DNA from: SELP01 sp035969385
Lineage (GTDB): Bacteria; Pseudomonadota; Alphaproteobacteria; Rhodobacterales; Rhodobacteraceae
Reading direction: 5' to 3'
DNA: 64,000 bases
Assembly: GCF_035969385.1 (NCBI RefSeq)
Contig: NZ_JAYKKJ010000009.1
Span: 62,001 to 126,000, forward strand
Position 1 is the first letter of the stretch, and each line of letters opens with the position of its first letter. Shown here one piece after another: positions 24,949-32,756 of this stretch. The notes beneath the pieces were generated by a model. The model did no database searches. It saw only the letters and a program-made list of their open reading frames with translations, and was not told the origin of the DNA. Made by a program: the position numbers and the translations under genes.

Positions 24949-26283
24949 TCAAACCGTGTCGAGGTAGAGGTCCAGCTTTTCGTTTGGGCTAAGCTCGCGG
25001 AAGTAATGCAGCTCCTGCCGCTTGGTCAGAACGAAGTTCTGGATCAGCTGTTCCGGAAGGATCCGCTTGGCCAGTTCGCTTTCTTCCAGCGCGTCGATCG
25101 CCTCGGCCCATGTGGCGGGGATCTGCGGCAGATCCTGTTCATAGGCATTGCCGGAAATCGGTGGTGGCGGGGTCAGCCCGTCTTCGATCCCGATCAGGGC
25201 CGATCCCAGAACAGCGGCAAGGAACAGGTAGGGGTTCACGTCGCCCCCGGCGACCCGGTGTTCCACGCGGCGCCCGGCGGGGCTGCCGCCCGGCACGCGG
25301 ACACTGGCGGTGCGGTTTTCATAGGCCCAGCAGACCCCGGTCGGCGCATGGCTTTCGGGGACCAGCCGGTCATAGCTGTTGCCGTGCGGGGCGAAGATCA
25401 GCGCCAGATCGGGAATGCCCTTCAGACAGCCTGCAATCGCCTGCCGCAAAAGGGGCGTGCCTTCATGCGTGCCGTCGGCGAACAGGTTTTTCCCGTCCTT
25501 GTCGATGACCGAGAAATGCACATGCATCCCGTTCCCGGCATAGTCTTCATAGGGTTTGGCCATGAAACTGGCGGCCATGTCGTGTTTCCGCGCCAACCCG
25601 CGTACCAGCATCTTGAACAGCCACGCATCGTCGGCGGCGCGCAGGGCGTCATCCACGTGGACAAGGTTGATCTCGAACTGGCCAAGGCCGACTTCGGACG
25701 TCGCGGCCTCGGTCTCGATCCCCATGGCGTCGCAGCCATCGTAGAGATCGTTGAAGAAGTTGTCGAAGGCGTCCAGCGCCCGCAGCGACAGGATTTCCGC
25801 CCCGGGACGGCGCTTGCCGGACCGGGGGGAAGCGGGCTGCTGAATTTCGCGGCCGGAATCGTCGACGAGGTAGAACTCCATCTCGGTCGCCACGACCGGG
25901 GTCATGCCAAGCGCCTTGTAGCGCTCGACGACCATGGCCAGCGCATGGCGGGGGTCGCCGCCAAAGGGCTGGCCATCTTCGGTATACATCCACAAGGGCA
26001 GCAGCGCCGAAGGCGAATTCAGCCAGGGCATCGGCACATAGCCCCGTTCGGTCGGTTGCAGCACGCCGTCGGGGTCGCCGATTTCAAAGACGAGGGGGCT
26101 GTCTTCGACATCCTCGCCCCAGATATCAAGGTTCAGCACCGAAAGGGGGAATCGCATCCCCTCTTCTTCGATCTTGCGGGCAAAGCGGATCGGGATCCGT
26201 TTGCCGCGCGCCTGTCCATTCAGATCCGCCGCCCCGGCGCGGATGCTTTTGTATTCCGGGTGGGCGTCAAGCCAGCTTGTCAT
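24949..26283 (-). CDS. Glutamine synthetase family protein, second copy
   Basis: A 444-residue GS-fold ligase distinct from its neighbour at 22840. Catalytic segments are PVVATEMEFYLVDD, GMHVHFSVIDKDG and NRTASVRVPGGSPAGRRVEHRVAGGD. I placed the start at the ATG at 26283 (MTSWLDAHPEYKSI), since the upstream extension of the frame overlaps a promoter-like region with a large inverted repeat. A hairpin at 24923-24944 lies beyond its stop. The pairing of two GS-like enzymes suggests different amine substrates or a hetero-oligomer; this is inference. Confidence 0.84.
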   Translation of the reverse strand: MTSWLDAHPEYKSIRAGAADLNGQARGKRIPIRFARKIEEEGMRFPLSVLNLDIWGEDVEDSPLVFEIGDPDGVLQPTERGYVPMPWLNSPSALLPLWMYTEDGQPFGGDPRHALAMVVERYKALGMTPVVATEMEFYLVDDSGREIQQPASPRSGKRRPGAEILSLRALDAFDNFFNDLYDGCDAMGIETEAATSEVGLGQFEINLVHVDDALRAADDAWLFKMLVRGLARKHDMAASFMAKPYEDYAGNGMHVHFSVIDKDGKNLFADGTHEGTPLLRQAIAGCLKGIPDLALIFAPHGNSYDRLVPESHAPTGVCWAYENRTASVRVPGGSPAGRRVEHRVAGGDVNPYLFLAAVLGSALIGIEDGLTPPPPISGNAYEQDLPQIPATWAEAIDALEESELAKRILPEQLIQNFVLTKRQELHYFRELSPNEKLDLYLDTV

Positions 26284-26377
26284 GGTCTCACCTATGGGGG
26301 ACCAGGGCACGGTGGCGAATGGATGCGGCGACAGCGCGTCGCGCAGACAGTGCGGCCATGCCCTTGGCCCAATTATT

Positions 26378-26471
26378 ATGATCAAATTTTTGAAAGCCGG
26401 TTGTAGCGCCTGACTGCCCGCGTTTCGTCAAGAATCGCGGCGGTTCGGGATCACCGGAAAAATTTGATCAT
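26378..26471. promoter_or_regulatory. Large inverted repeat upstream of the GS-like unit
   Basis: ATGATCAAATTTTT at 26378-26391 is repeated exactly inverted as AAAAATTTGATCAT at 26458-26471, with 66 bp between. The arms contain the TTTGATCAAA-like core found in many regulator sites. The 249-bp gap here between the ABC permease stop and the GS-like start is otherwise empty. The pair could be two operators looped by one regulator controlling the GS-amidotransferase-GS genes. Confidence 0.55.
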
Positions 26472-26532
26472 ATGTTGGATACTCTGGCGACAGCGGGGCA
26501 GGCAAGCGAAATCTTTCGCCCCGCTGCGCAGG

Positions 26533-27339
26533 TCAGCGGATCAGGTTCATCCGCAGGCGCATCTTTTGCCGCCGTTCTTGTGGCAGGTGCCGGTTCAGCC
26601 GCTTGTTCACACGGCCGAAAATGGTGATCACCGTCAGGGTCAGCAGGATGAAATAGAAGGCCAGGATCGGGTAGGGGACGAAGGGGTTGAACGTCTTGTC
26701 CGCGAAATAGCTGGCATAATACAGCGCGTCGCCCCGCTGCCCCCATGTCGGAAAGCCCGAGAACGACACCAGCGCCGTGGCATGGAACAGAAAGATCGCT
26801 TCGTTCGTATAGGCGGGCCAGGCAAGGCGCAGCATGGTGGGCCAGATGATCCGCTTGAACCGGGGCCAGCCGGACAGGCCATAGGCATCCGCCGCCTCCA
26901 CATCACCCTTGGGCACAGCCCGCAGCGCGCCATAGAATATCTCGGCCGAATAGGCGGATGTGTTCAGGATCAGCACGATCAGCGCCCCGGCCTGCGCGGC
27001 GGTCAGCCACGGCATGATCCCGGCCTGCTTCAGGCTCAGGAACAGGAAGTAGGCAAAGAAGAACTGGATGAACAGCGGCGATCCCCGGAACACGAAGATG
27101 AACCATTCGGCGGGCTTGCGCAGCCAGCGGTTGGTCGATCCCTTCGCCACCGCAAGGGCAGAGGCAAAGAAGAACCCGATCCCGATGGCAAGGACGCCGT
27201 AGTAAAGGTTCCAGATCATCCCCGACCCGATCAGCGTGAATTGCTGGCACAGGGTGAAATCGTCCCGCGGCAGCAGCCGTTCGCCGATGCCGATGGACCG
27301 CAGGGCGTAGGCGTTGATCGTTTCCCAGCAGGTCATCAT
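26533..27339 (-). CDS. ABC transporter permease, polar amino acid (HisM) type
   Basis: A 268-residue inner-membrane permease of the polar amino acid uptake (PAAT) family with about five or six spans. The EAA loop reads EAADAYGLSGWPRFKRIIWPTMLRLA. It pairs with the permease encoded immediately upstream, overlapping it by 4 bp, to form the channel through which the periplasmic binding protein delivers substrate. Substrates of this group include basic amino acids, opines and polyamine-like compounds. The adjacency to gamma-glutamyl-amine ligase type enzymes makes an amine or amino acid likely. Confidence 0.9.
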   Translation of the reverse strand: MMTCWETINAYALRSIGIGERLLPRDDFTLCQQFTLIGSGMIWNLYYGVLAIGIGFFFASALAVAKGSTNRWLRKPAEWFIFVFRGSPLFIQFFFAYFLFLSLKQAGIMPWLTAAQAGALIVLILNTSAYSAEIFYGALRAVPKGDVEAADAYGLSGWPRFKRIIWPTMLRLAWPAYTNEAIFLFHATALVSFSGFPTWGQRGDALYYASYFADKTFNPFVPYPILAFYFILLTLTVITIFGRVNKRLNRHLPQERRQKMRLRMNLIR

Positions 27340-28220
27340 GTCGCTGCCTTCCGCATGGCTTCGCCGCCGATGGTGGCCTGCCCGTGGGTCAGCCGCATGG
27401 TCAGCCGGTCAAAGGCGATTTCAGAGACGCGGGTGAAGGCAAGGTAGAAGACCAGCAGCCCAAGGAAATACCAGATGCGCCAGTCGCCGTGCGGGTAATC
27501 GGTGAACCGTTCGTTGATGGACCCGCCCAGTTCGCGGGCCCAATAGACGATGTCCTCGACCCCCAGAAGGAACAGAAGCGGCGTCGCCTTGATCAGGATC
27601 ATCCACAGGTTCGACAGACCGGGCAAAGCATAAAGCCACATCTGCGGCACAAGGATCCGGCGGAACACCTGGCGGCGGGACATGCCATAGGCCTCGGCGG
27701 TTTCAAGCTGGGCGCGGGGCACCGCTTGCATCGCGCCATAAAGAACGTTGGCGGCAAAGGCGCCAAAGACGATGGCAAAGGTCAGCACCGCAAGGAAAAA
27801 GCCATAGGTTTCATGCACCCATTGGGGCGCGTTGCCCAAGGGCAGCTTGGCCGCGGCGCAGACGATGAAATCGTTGCCCTGCCGGATCGGTTCTTCCCAG
27901 TCGGGGCATTTGATCCGGTGACGGATGTATTCGAACAACTGGTCCAGCGCGATCACGAAGAACAGGAAGAAGGCGATATCGGGCACGCCCCGAACAATTG
28001 CGATATAGGCCTTGCCGAACCAGCGCAGCGGGGCAAAGGCGCTGCGGGCGGCACTGGCCCCGCCAAATCCGAACAACAGGGCGGTCGGCGCGGTGATGGC
28101 CAGAAGGACCAGAACCGTCAGGAACGACCAATAGAAATTCATGTGCTTGCCCGTGGTCAGGTAGCACGAAAGCCACTGGATGCGGCCGAGGGTGTCGGGT
28201 TCAACGCAGAATTCGAACAT
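27336..28220 (-). CDS. ABC transporter permease, polar amino acid (HisQ) type
   Basis: A 294-residue PAAT-family permease with about five spans and the EAA loop LETAEAYGMSRRQVFRRILVPQMWLYALPG. A longer than usual cytoplasmic or periplasmic insertion lies at about residues 90-125 (FEYIRHRIKCPDWEEPIRQG). The stop overlaps the second permease start by 4 bp. Its start is 63 bp after the binding-protein stop, and that gap carries a strong hairpin. Confidence 0.9.
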   Translation of the reverse strand: MFEFCVEPDTLGRIQWLSCYLTTGKHMNFYWSFLTVLVLLAITAPTALLFGFGGASAARSAFAPLRWFGKAYIAIVRGVPDIAFFLFFVIALDQLFEYIRHRIKCPDWEEPIRQGNDFIVCAAAKLPLGNAPQWVHETYGFFLAVLTFAIVFGAFAANVLYGAMQAVPRAQLETAEAYGMSRRQVFRRILVPQMWLYALPGLSNLWMILIKATPLLFLLGVEDIVYWARELGGSINERFTDYPHGDWRIWYFLGLLVFYLAFTRVSEIAFDRLTMRLTHGQATIGGEAMRKAAT

Positions 28221-28246
28221 GGGCGTCCATCACGTCCATCAGGAAA

Positions 28247-28273
28247 GACCCCCGCGCTGGATGCGCGGGGGTC
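28247..28273 (-). terminator. Intra-operon hairpin after the binding-protein gene
   Basis: A perfect 11-bp stem (GACCCCCGCGC with loop TGGAT) lies between the substrate-binding protein stop and the first permease start. It has no long T run. Such hairpins behind binding-protein genes commonly stabilise the upstream message or partly terminate, so that the binding protein is made in excess. Confidence 0.6.
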
Positions 28274-28283
28274 GCTTGGGGTC

Positions 28284-29003
28284 TTACCAGGTGCTGGCGA
28301 CTTCCCACTTTTCGATCAGCGCGTTCAGCGACCCGTCGTCCTTCATGGACTGGATCGCCGCGTCGAGGGCGGCTTTCAGCTCGCCATCGGATTCACGCAC
28401 GCCGACGCCGACACCGCCGCCGATCATCTCGGAGCGCTCCAGCATCACCAGCCCGTCCTGACCCACGAAGGGATCAAGGAAGGCCTTGTCGGCCAGAACC
28501 GCGTCGGCCTCGCCGTTGCGGACCGCGTTCACGGTTTCCTCGGGCGTCGGGAATTCGACAAGGGTCCAGCCCTGTTCGGCGACATAGGCGGCCTGAATGG
28601 TCGCAGCCTGCGCGGCGATCACGGCGCCGGTCACGTCAAGACCCGCGTCCATCGCAAGGTAGGACGACGGATCCGGCGGGGTGTAGGCCTGGGTAAAGTC
28701 GATGACCTCGTCGCGTTCGTCGGTGATCGACATGCCCGCGATGATGGTGTCGTAGTTGCCGGACACGAGGTTCGGGATGATCGAATCCCACTCGTTGGTG
28801 ACCCATTCACAGGTCAGTTCGGCGCGGGCGCACAGCTCGTCACCCAGTTCACGCTCGAACCCGTCAACCTCGCCGGCGTCATTGATGAAGTTCCACGGAG
28901 GGTAGGCGCCTTCGGTGCCCATGCGGACAACGCTGTGGCTTTCCGCATAGGCGGCCCCGGCGGCAAAGGCCGCGATCGCCGTGGAGAGCATAAGTTTCTT
29001 CAT
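28284..29003 (-). CDS. Periplasmic amino-acid-type substrate-binding protein
   Basis: A 239-residue SBP_bac_3 protein of the LAO/HisJ type. A signal peptide of about 20 residues (MKKLMLSTAIAAFAAG, ending AYA) is followed by a typical opening, VRMGTEGAYPPWNFIND, and the ligand-binding SGNYDTIIAGMSITDERDE. It captures the substrate in the periplasm for the two PAAT permeases downstream. Specificity cannot be read from the sequence; a polar amino acid or a related amine is expected from the context. Confidence 0.92.
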   Translation of the reverse strand: MKKLMLSTAIAAFAAGAAYAESHSVVRMGTEGAYPPWNFINDAGEVDGFERELGDELCARAELTCEWVTNEWDSIIPNLVSGNYDTIIAGMSITDERDEVIDFTQAYTPPDPSSYLAMDAGLDVTGAVIAAQAATIQAAYVAEQGWTLVEFPTPEETVNAVRNGEADAVLADKAFLDPFVGQDGLVMLERSEMIGGGVGVGVRESDGELKAALDAAIQSMKDDGSLNALIEKWEVASTW

Positions 29004-29035
29004 GGTTTTCTCCCAGTTGGTGTTGATCTTCAGGG

Positions 29036-29812
29036 TCAGGCCGGAACGGTGGCGGACAGGAACTGCCGCAGCCGGTCGGTCTGTGGGTTGCCGAACAGGT
29101 CGGCGGGGGCGCCTTCCTCTTCGATCTTGCCCATGTGCAGGAACACGACGTGATCCGAAACATCATGGGCCATTCGCATATCATGGGTCACGATGATCAT
29201 GGTGCGGCCCTCGCTGGCCAGATCCTTGATCACCTTTACAACTTCCTGTTCCAGTTCCGGGTCCAGCGCCGATGTGGGTTCATCGAACAACAGGGCCTTG
29301 GGTTCCATGCACAGGGCGCGGGCAATCGCGGCGCGCTGCTGTTGGCCGCCCGAAAGCTGGGCCGGGTAGGCATCGCATTTGTCGCCGATCCCCACCTTGG
29401 CAAGGTATTTCCGGGCCGCTTCCTCGACCTCGGCCTTGTCGCGGCCAAGGACGGTGACAGGCGCTTCCATCACGTTTTGCAGGATGGTCATATGGGACCA
29501 CAGGTTGAACTGCTGGAACACCATCGACAGGTTGGTGCGGATGCGGATCATCTGGGCATGGTCGGCGGGATGGCGGTTCAACCCGCTGCCCCCCCATTTG
29601 ACCGGCTCGCCGCAGAACAACACATCGCCCTGCTGGCTGTCTTCCAGAAGATTGGCGCAGCGCAGAAGCGTGGATTTGCCGGACCCGGACGATCCGATCA
29701 GCGATACCACATCGCCTGCATTGGCCTTGATATCGACGCCCTTGAGCACCTCAAGCGACCCGTAGGATTTGTGCAGGTCGCGGATTTCGATCACGGGTGT
29801 TTCTGTGGTCAC
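29036..29812 (-). CDS. ABC transporter ATP-binding protein, amino acid type
   Basis: A 258-residue ATPase of the PAAT family (HisP/GlnQ group). Walker A is GSSGSGKST, the signature LSGGQQQR, Walker B LLFDEPTSALD, and the H-loop IVTHDMRMA. It drives uptake by the two permeases encoded downstream and is the first gene of the transporter unit. The next gene upstream lies 78 bp away on the same strand and is unrelated in type. Confidence 0.94.
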   Translation of the reverse strand: MTTETPVIEIRDLHKSYGSLEVLKGVDIKANAGDVVSLIGSSGSGKSTLLRCANLLEDSQQGDVLFCGEPVKWGGSGLNRHPADHAQMIRIRTNLSMVFQQFNLWSHMTILQNVMEAPVTVLGRDKAEVEEAARKYLAKVGIGDKCDAYPAQLSGGQQQRAAIARALCMEPKALLFDEPTSALDPELEQEVVKVIKDLASEGRTMIIVTHDMRMAHDVSDHVVFLHMGKIEEEGAPADLFGNPQTDRLRQFLSATVPA

Positions 29813-29890
29813 GGTCGGCAGCTCTTCCCTGTTCAGGGGCTGAGTAGGGCGGAATTTCCGCCACTTTGCAACGCCCTTTGTGGCTTGACG

Positions 29891-30688
29891 CTAGGTCGCT
29901 TTGCCCGAAACGGCAAGCCCGACTTGCCGATCCGGCACTTCCCCGGGCGGGGTCGGCAGGGGGATGTCATAGGCGCTGTCGGGCAGGGGAACGAGGCCGC
30001 GCAACCGCAGGGTGTCGCGGTGTTCAGACGGCAGGGCGGCGATCGCCTCGGCAATGGCCGCGAAATAGGGGGCCGGGTCCTGCCCCGGGCGGGTGACGAA
30101 GGTCATGCCGGGGGTCGCGTCCGTGGTGCCGATGACCCGAAGCCGGGGGACTAGCGGATCGTCGATCTGCCCCTGCACCCAGAAGGTATGCGTGTCGATG
30201 GCGGCAATATCCGCGCGACCCTCGGCCACGGCCTCCATGCTGTCGCGATGCGATCCGGTGCGGATGTGCGGGGCAAACTGGAACCCCCGCGCGGCGGCCC
30301 AAAGCTGGGGGGCGCCATAGCCAGAATTGGACAGGGGTTCGTTATAGGCCAGCCGGTAGTCGGCGCAGGAGGCCGGGTCGGTGGCCGGGTCATCCGCCCG
30401 GACCACAAAGACCGAAGTGTAATAGCCGGGATCGACGCCCGGAATGCCATAGTCCGCCGCCCCGATCATCGTGACCTTACCCCGGAACCGGGCACGCCAC
30501 GGCAGGTTGCAGATCTGCGACAGGACAAGATCGGGCCGGGCCCAGCCGTCCACATGGCCGGTGTCGCGGTCCAGCGTGTCGGGGGCGGCGATGCCCCGGT
30601 CCCGCAGACCATCCCGGATCAGCGCCCAGAGGGCATCATGCGCCGCGGCGTGCTGCGGCCGGTCATACATCGGAAGCGCGGCGTACAT
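29891..30688 (-). CDS. PhnD-like phosphate/phosphonate binding-fold protein
   Basis: A 265-residue protein of the PhnD/SsuA-type periplasmic binding fold, with GVDPGYYTSVFVVRADD, AYNEPLSNSGYGAPQ and GSHRDSMEAVAEGRADIAAIDTHTFW as the family segments. Unusually, the open frame starts MYAALPMYDRP and shows no signal peptide, so it is probably cytoplasmic or the true start is not visible. No permease or ATPase of the phosphonate type is adjacent. It may be an orphan binding protein acting as a sensor; this is speculation. The stop overlaps no gene on the 3' side, and the TerB-like gene ends at its start by one base. Confidence 0.8.
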   Translation of the reverse strand: MYAALPMYDRPQHAAAHDALWALIRDGLRDRGIAAPDTLDRDTGHVDGWARPDLVLSQICNLPWRARFRGKVTMIGAADYGIPGVDPGYYTSVFVVRADDPATDPASCADYRLAYNEPLSNSGYGAPQLWAAARGFQFAPHIRTGSHRDSMEAVAEGRADIAAIDTHTFWVQGQIDDPLVPRLRVIGTTDATPGMTFVTRPGQDPAPYFAAIAEAIAALPSEHRDTLRLRGLVPLPDSAYDIPLPTPPGEVPDRQVGLAVSGKAT

Positions 30689-31128
30689 CAGGCGGGCCGC
30701 TCCAGCGACAGGCGGATGCGGTTGCTGTCCTGATCGCTGACGCCCAGCATCGGCGCGACCATGCGCATTAGCTGGTCCTCATGCTCCTCACGGATTCCAT
30801 CGGCCAGCACGATGCGCCACAGCGCCTCGATCACCGCCTCGCGGTCCTCGTAGGGGACCGCATCCTTGATCGCGCGGGTGAACCGCACCGTATCGGGGGC
30901 GTCATGTTCCAGCGCCTCGGCCTGCGCCCGCAGTTTGGCCGCCTCGACCGGGTTCAGATCGTAGCGGGCGGCGATCATCCGGTCGATCAGGGCGATCTCG
31001 CCCACCTGATAATCCCCGTCGGCCTTGGCCAGCCGCACCAAAAGGGCACAAAGGGCAAGCCGCGCGTCCGTGTCGGGCAGCGGGGAAGGGGCGGGGGCCG
31101 TCAGGCGCTTGAGAAGATCAGCGAACAT
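30688..31128 (-). CDS. TerB family protein
   Basis: A 146-residue helical TerB-domain protein (tellurite resistance B/co-chaperone DjlA-like). The acidic metal-binding pattern is visible in LVRLAKADGDYQVGEIALIDR and, in the second half, IVLADGIREEHEDQLMRM. The ATG at 31128 (MFADLLKRL) was preferred over longer starts because it gives a normal TerB N-terminus. The function is unknown; isolated TerB proteins are common in Rhodobacterales without any link to tellurite. Confidence 0.85.
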   Translation of the reverse strand: MFADLLKRLTAPAPSPLPDTDARLALCALLVRLAKADGDYQVGEIALIDRMIAARYDLNPVEAAKLRAQAEALEHDAPDTVRFTRAIKDAVPYEDREAVIEALWRIVLADGIREEHEDQLMRMVAPMLGVSDQDSNRIRLSLERPA

Positions 31129-31182
31129 GTCAAAGACATAGGCCAGCAATCCCGCGCGGGGAAGGGGCAAGGCCGCCCGGCA

Positions 31183-31962
31183 TCACAAAGACGCGAACAG
31201 CCCCGACAGCCGCGCCAGTTCCGCGTCCAGCCCATAGGGCGGGTTCACGATGAACAGGCCCGACCCGACCATTCCGTGGCCCTCGCGGGCCGGGGGAAAG
31301 GCGACCTCGTGCCGGGTGCCACCGGGGATCGCCTGTTCCAGTGCCGACAGCATCGGGGCGTGGCGACCATCGCGCAGGATCGGATACCACAGGATCAGCA
31401 CGCCCACCGGCCATTTGCGATGCACCCGGCGCAGGAATTGCGCCATCGCGTCATAATCGGCTTTCACCTCGTAGGACGGGTCCACCAGAAGCACGCCCCG
31501 GCCCGGATCGGGCGGCACGGCGGACAGGATCAACTCAAGCCCGTCGCGCTGGTCGATCTGGGCGCCAAGGCCCATGACCTCGCGCAGGGCGGCAACCTCC
31601 TGCGGGTGCAACTCGGCAAGGCGCAGGCTGTCTTCGCCGCGCAGAACCTCTGCCGCGATCAGGGGCGATCCGGGATAGGCGCGGGGCCCATGGGTGGCGC
31701 GGATGGTCGCAAGGGCGCGGGCAAAGGGATGATCCGGGGCGAACCAGCCCAGCCGGTCCACCACGTCGATGCCCGCCGCCGCCTCGCCGGTCTTTTGCGC
31801 TTCGACCGCGTCCAGATCATAAAGCCCCCGGCCCGCGTGGGTTTCGAAATAGGACAGGGGTTTCGGCTTTTGCCCCATGTAATCCAGCACCCAGGCGAGA
31901 GCCGCGTGCTTGTGCACATCAGCCATGTTCCCGGCGTGATAGGCGTGTTGATAGGACAGCAT
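31183..31962 (-). CDS. rlmJ: 23S rRNA (adenine2030-N6)-methyltransferase
   Basis: A 259-residue RlmJ-family methyltransferase that modifies A2030 of 23S rRNA. The start MLSYQHAYHAGNMADVHKHA is the family N-terminus, and FETHAGRGLYDL forms the AdoMet site. The catalytic motif reads DPSY in LLVDPSYEVK, where most N6-adenine methyltransferases have DPPY. It is flanked upstream by a pair of palindromic repeats at 31982-32042. Confidence 0.93.
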   Translation of the reverse strand: MLSYQHAYHAGNMADVHKHAALAWVLDYMGQKPKPLSYFETHAGRGLYDLDAVEAQKTGEAAAGIDVVDRLGWFAPDHPFARALATIRATHGPRAYPGSPLIAAEVLRGEDSLRLAELHPQEVAALREVMGLGAQIDQRDGLELILSAVPPDPGRGVLLVDPSYEVKADYDAMAQFLRRVHRKWPVGVLILWYPILRDGRHAPMLSALEQAIPGGTRHEVAFPPAREGHGMVGSGLFIVNPPYGLDAELARLSGLFASL

Positions 31963-31981
31963 GGCCGGGGCCTTTCGGGTC

Positions 31982-32042
31982 AGGTGGGTCAAGACCCACC
32001 TTACGGGGTCTGCGCCGGGGGTAGGGTGGGTTTCAACCCACC
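31982..32042. repeat. Paired palindromic repeat locus 2
   Basis: Two palindromes, AGGTGGGTCAAGACCCACCT at 31982-32001 and GGTGGGTTTCAACCCACC at 32025-32042, are separated by 23 bp and arranged with TTAC and GTAG facing inwards. This is the same design as at 21202-21409 and 54416-54507, the shortest of the three. Confidence 0.75.
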
Positions 32043-32051
32043 ACCCCGGTC

Positions 32052-32756
32052 CTAGCTGGCGGGGGCGACAAGCGCAAAGATGAAATCGTCCAGCGCATAG
32101 CCGCCGGGGTCATCCGGGGCCAGCGTGAACCCAGCGGCCCCCGGTCCCCCGTCAACGCGCCATGCAAGGTCCATCGGGCCATGGCGCAAGCGGATGACAT
32201 CGAACCCGATCGGTGCCCCGTCCCGCCCAAAGATCATCAGAAAGGCCCGCCCCGGCGCGGGTCGACTGCCCAAGGGATCGTCGTAGTCGGCGTGCAGACG
32301 AAAGCCGAATTCGGTCTGGTCGGTATCAAAGCGAACCGCAATGGTGCCCTCGCCAAGCGCCCCGACATCCGGAAACCCAACCGGTCCAAGTGGGTAAAGG
32401 GCATTCGATCCCAACCCGTCGTGCAGGGAAACGGCCATGTTCCGCCCCGGTGTTCCGGGTGCGATGGGCAGGTCTGGCGGCAGACCCATCAGGTTGAAGA
32501 ACGCATCGAACTGGCCGGGACCGGGGCCGGGAGCCGTCTGCGGCGGTCGCCCGACGACGTGCTCGCCCAAGGTGATCCCCTCAGCCTCGATCAGGCTGTC
32601 GACCGACATTCCCGGCTCTGGCTTGGGGGCGAAATCCTCGAAATCCAGCCGCCCGGCAAGGCGACCGGCCATCTCGGCATAGTCTGCGCGGAGAACGTCG
32701 GCCTGTGCTGGCAGGGCAGAAAATGCCGCCCAGAACACAAGGCCCCAGCGGATCAT
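32052..32756 (-). CDS. Exported protein of unknown function
   Basis: A 234-residue protein with a signal peptide (MIRWGLVFWAAFSALPAQA). The mature part looks like an all-beta domain: FDTDQTEFGFRLHADYDD, PGRAFLMIFGRDGAPIGF and DDPGGYALDDFIFALV. The last segment, with conserved DD and FIF, is reminiscent of the lectin-like or PEP-CTERM-associated sandwich proteins that close with YALDDF, but no sorting signal is present. The start overlaps the pyrG stop by 4 bp, so it may be co-expressed with pyrG. I do not assign a function. Confidence 0.7.
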   Translation of the reverse strand: MIRWGLVFWAAFSALPAQADVLRADYAEMAGRLAGRLDFEDFAPKPEPGMSVDSLIEAEGITLGEHVVGRPPQTAPGPGPGQFDAFFNLMGLPPDLPIAPGTPGRNMAVSLHDGLGSNALYPLGPVGFPDVGALGEGTIAVRFDTDQTEFGFRLHADYDDPLGSRPAPGRAFLMIFGRDGAPIGFDVIRLRHGPMDLAWRVDGGPGAAGFTLAPDDPGGYALDDFIFALVAPAS

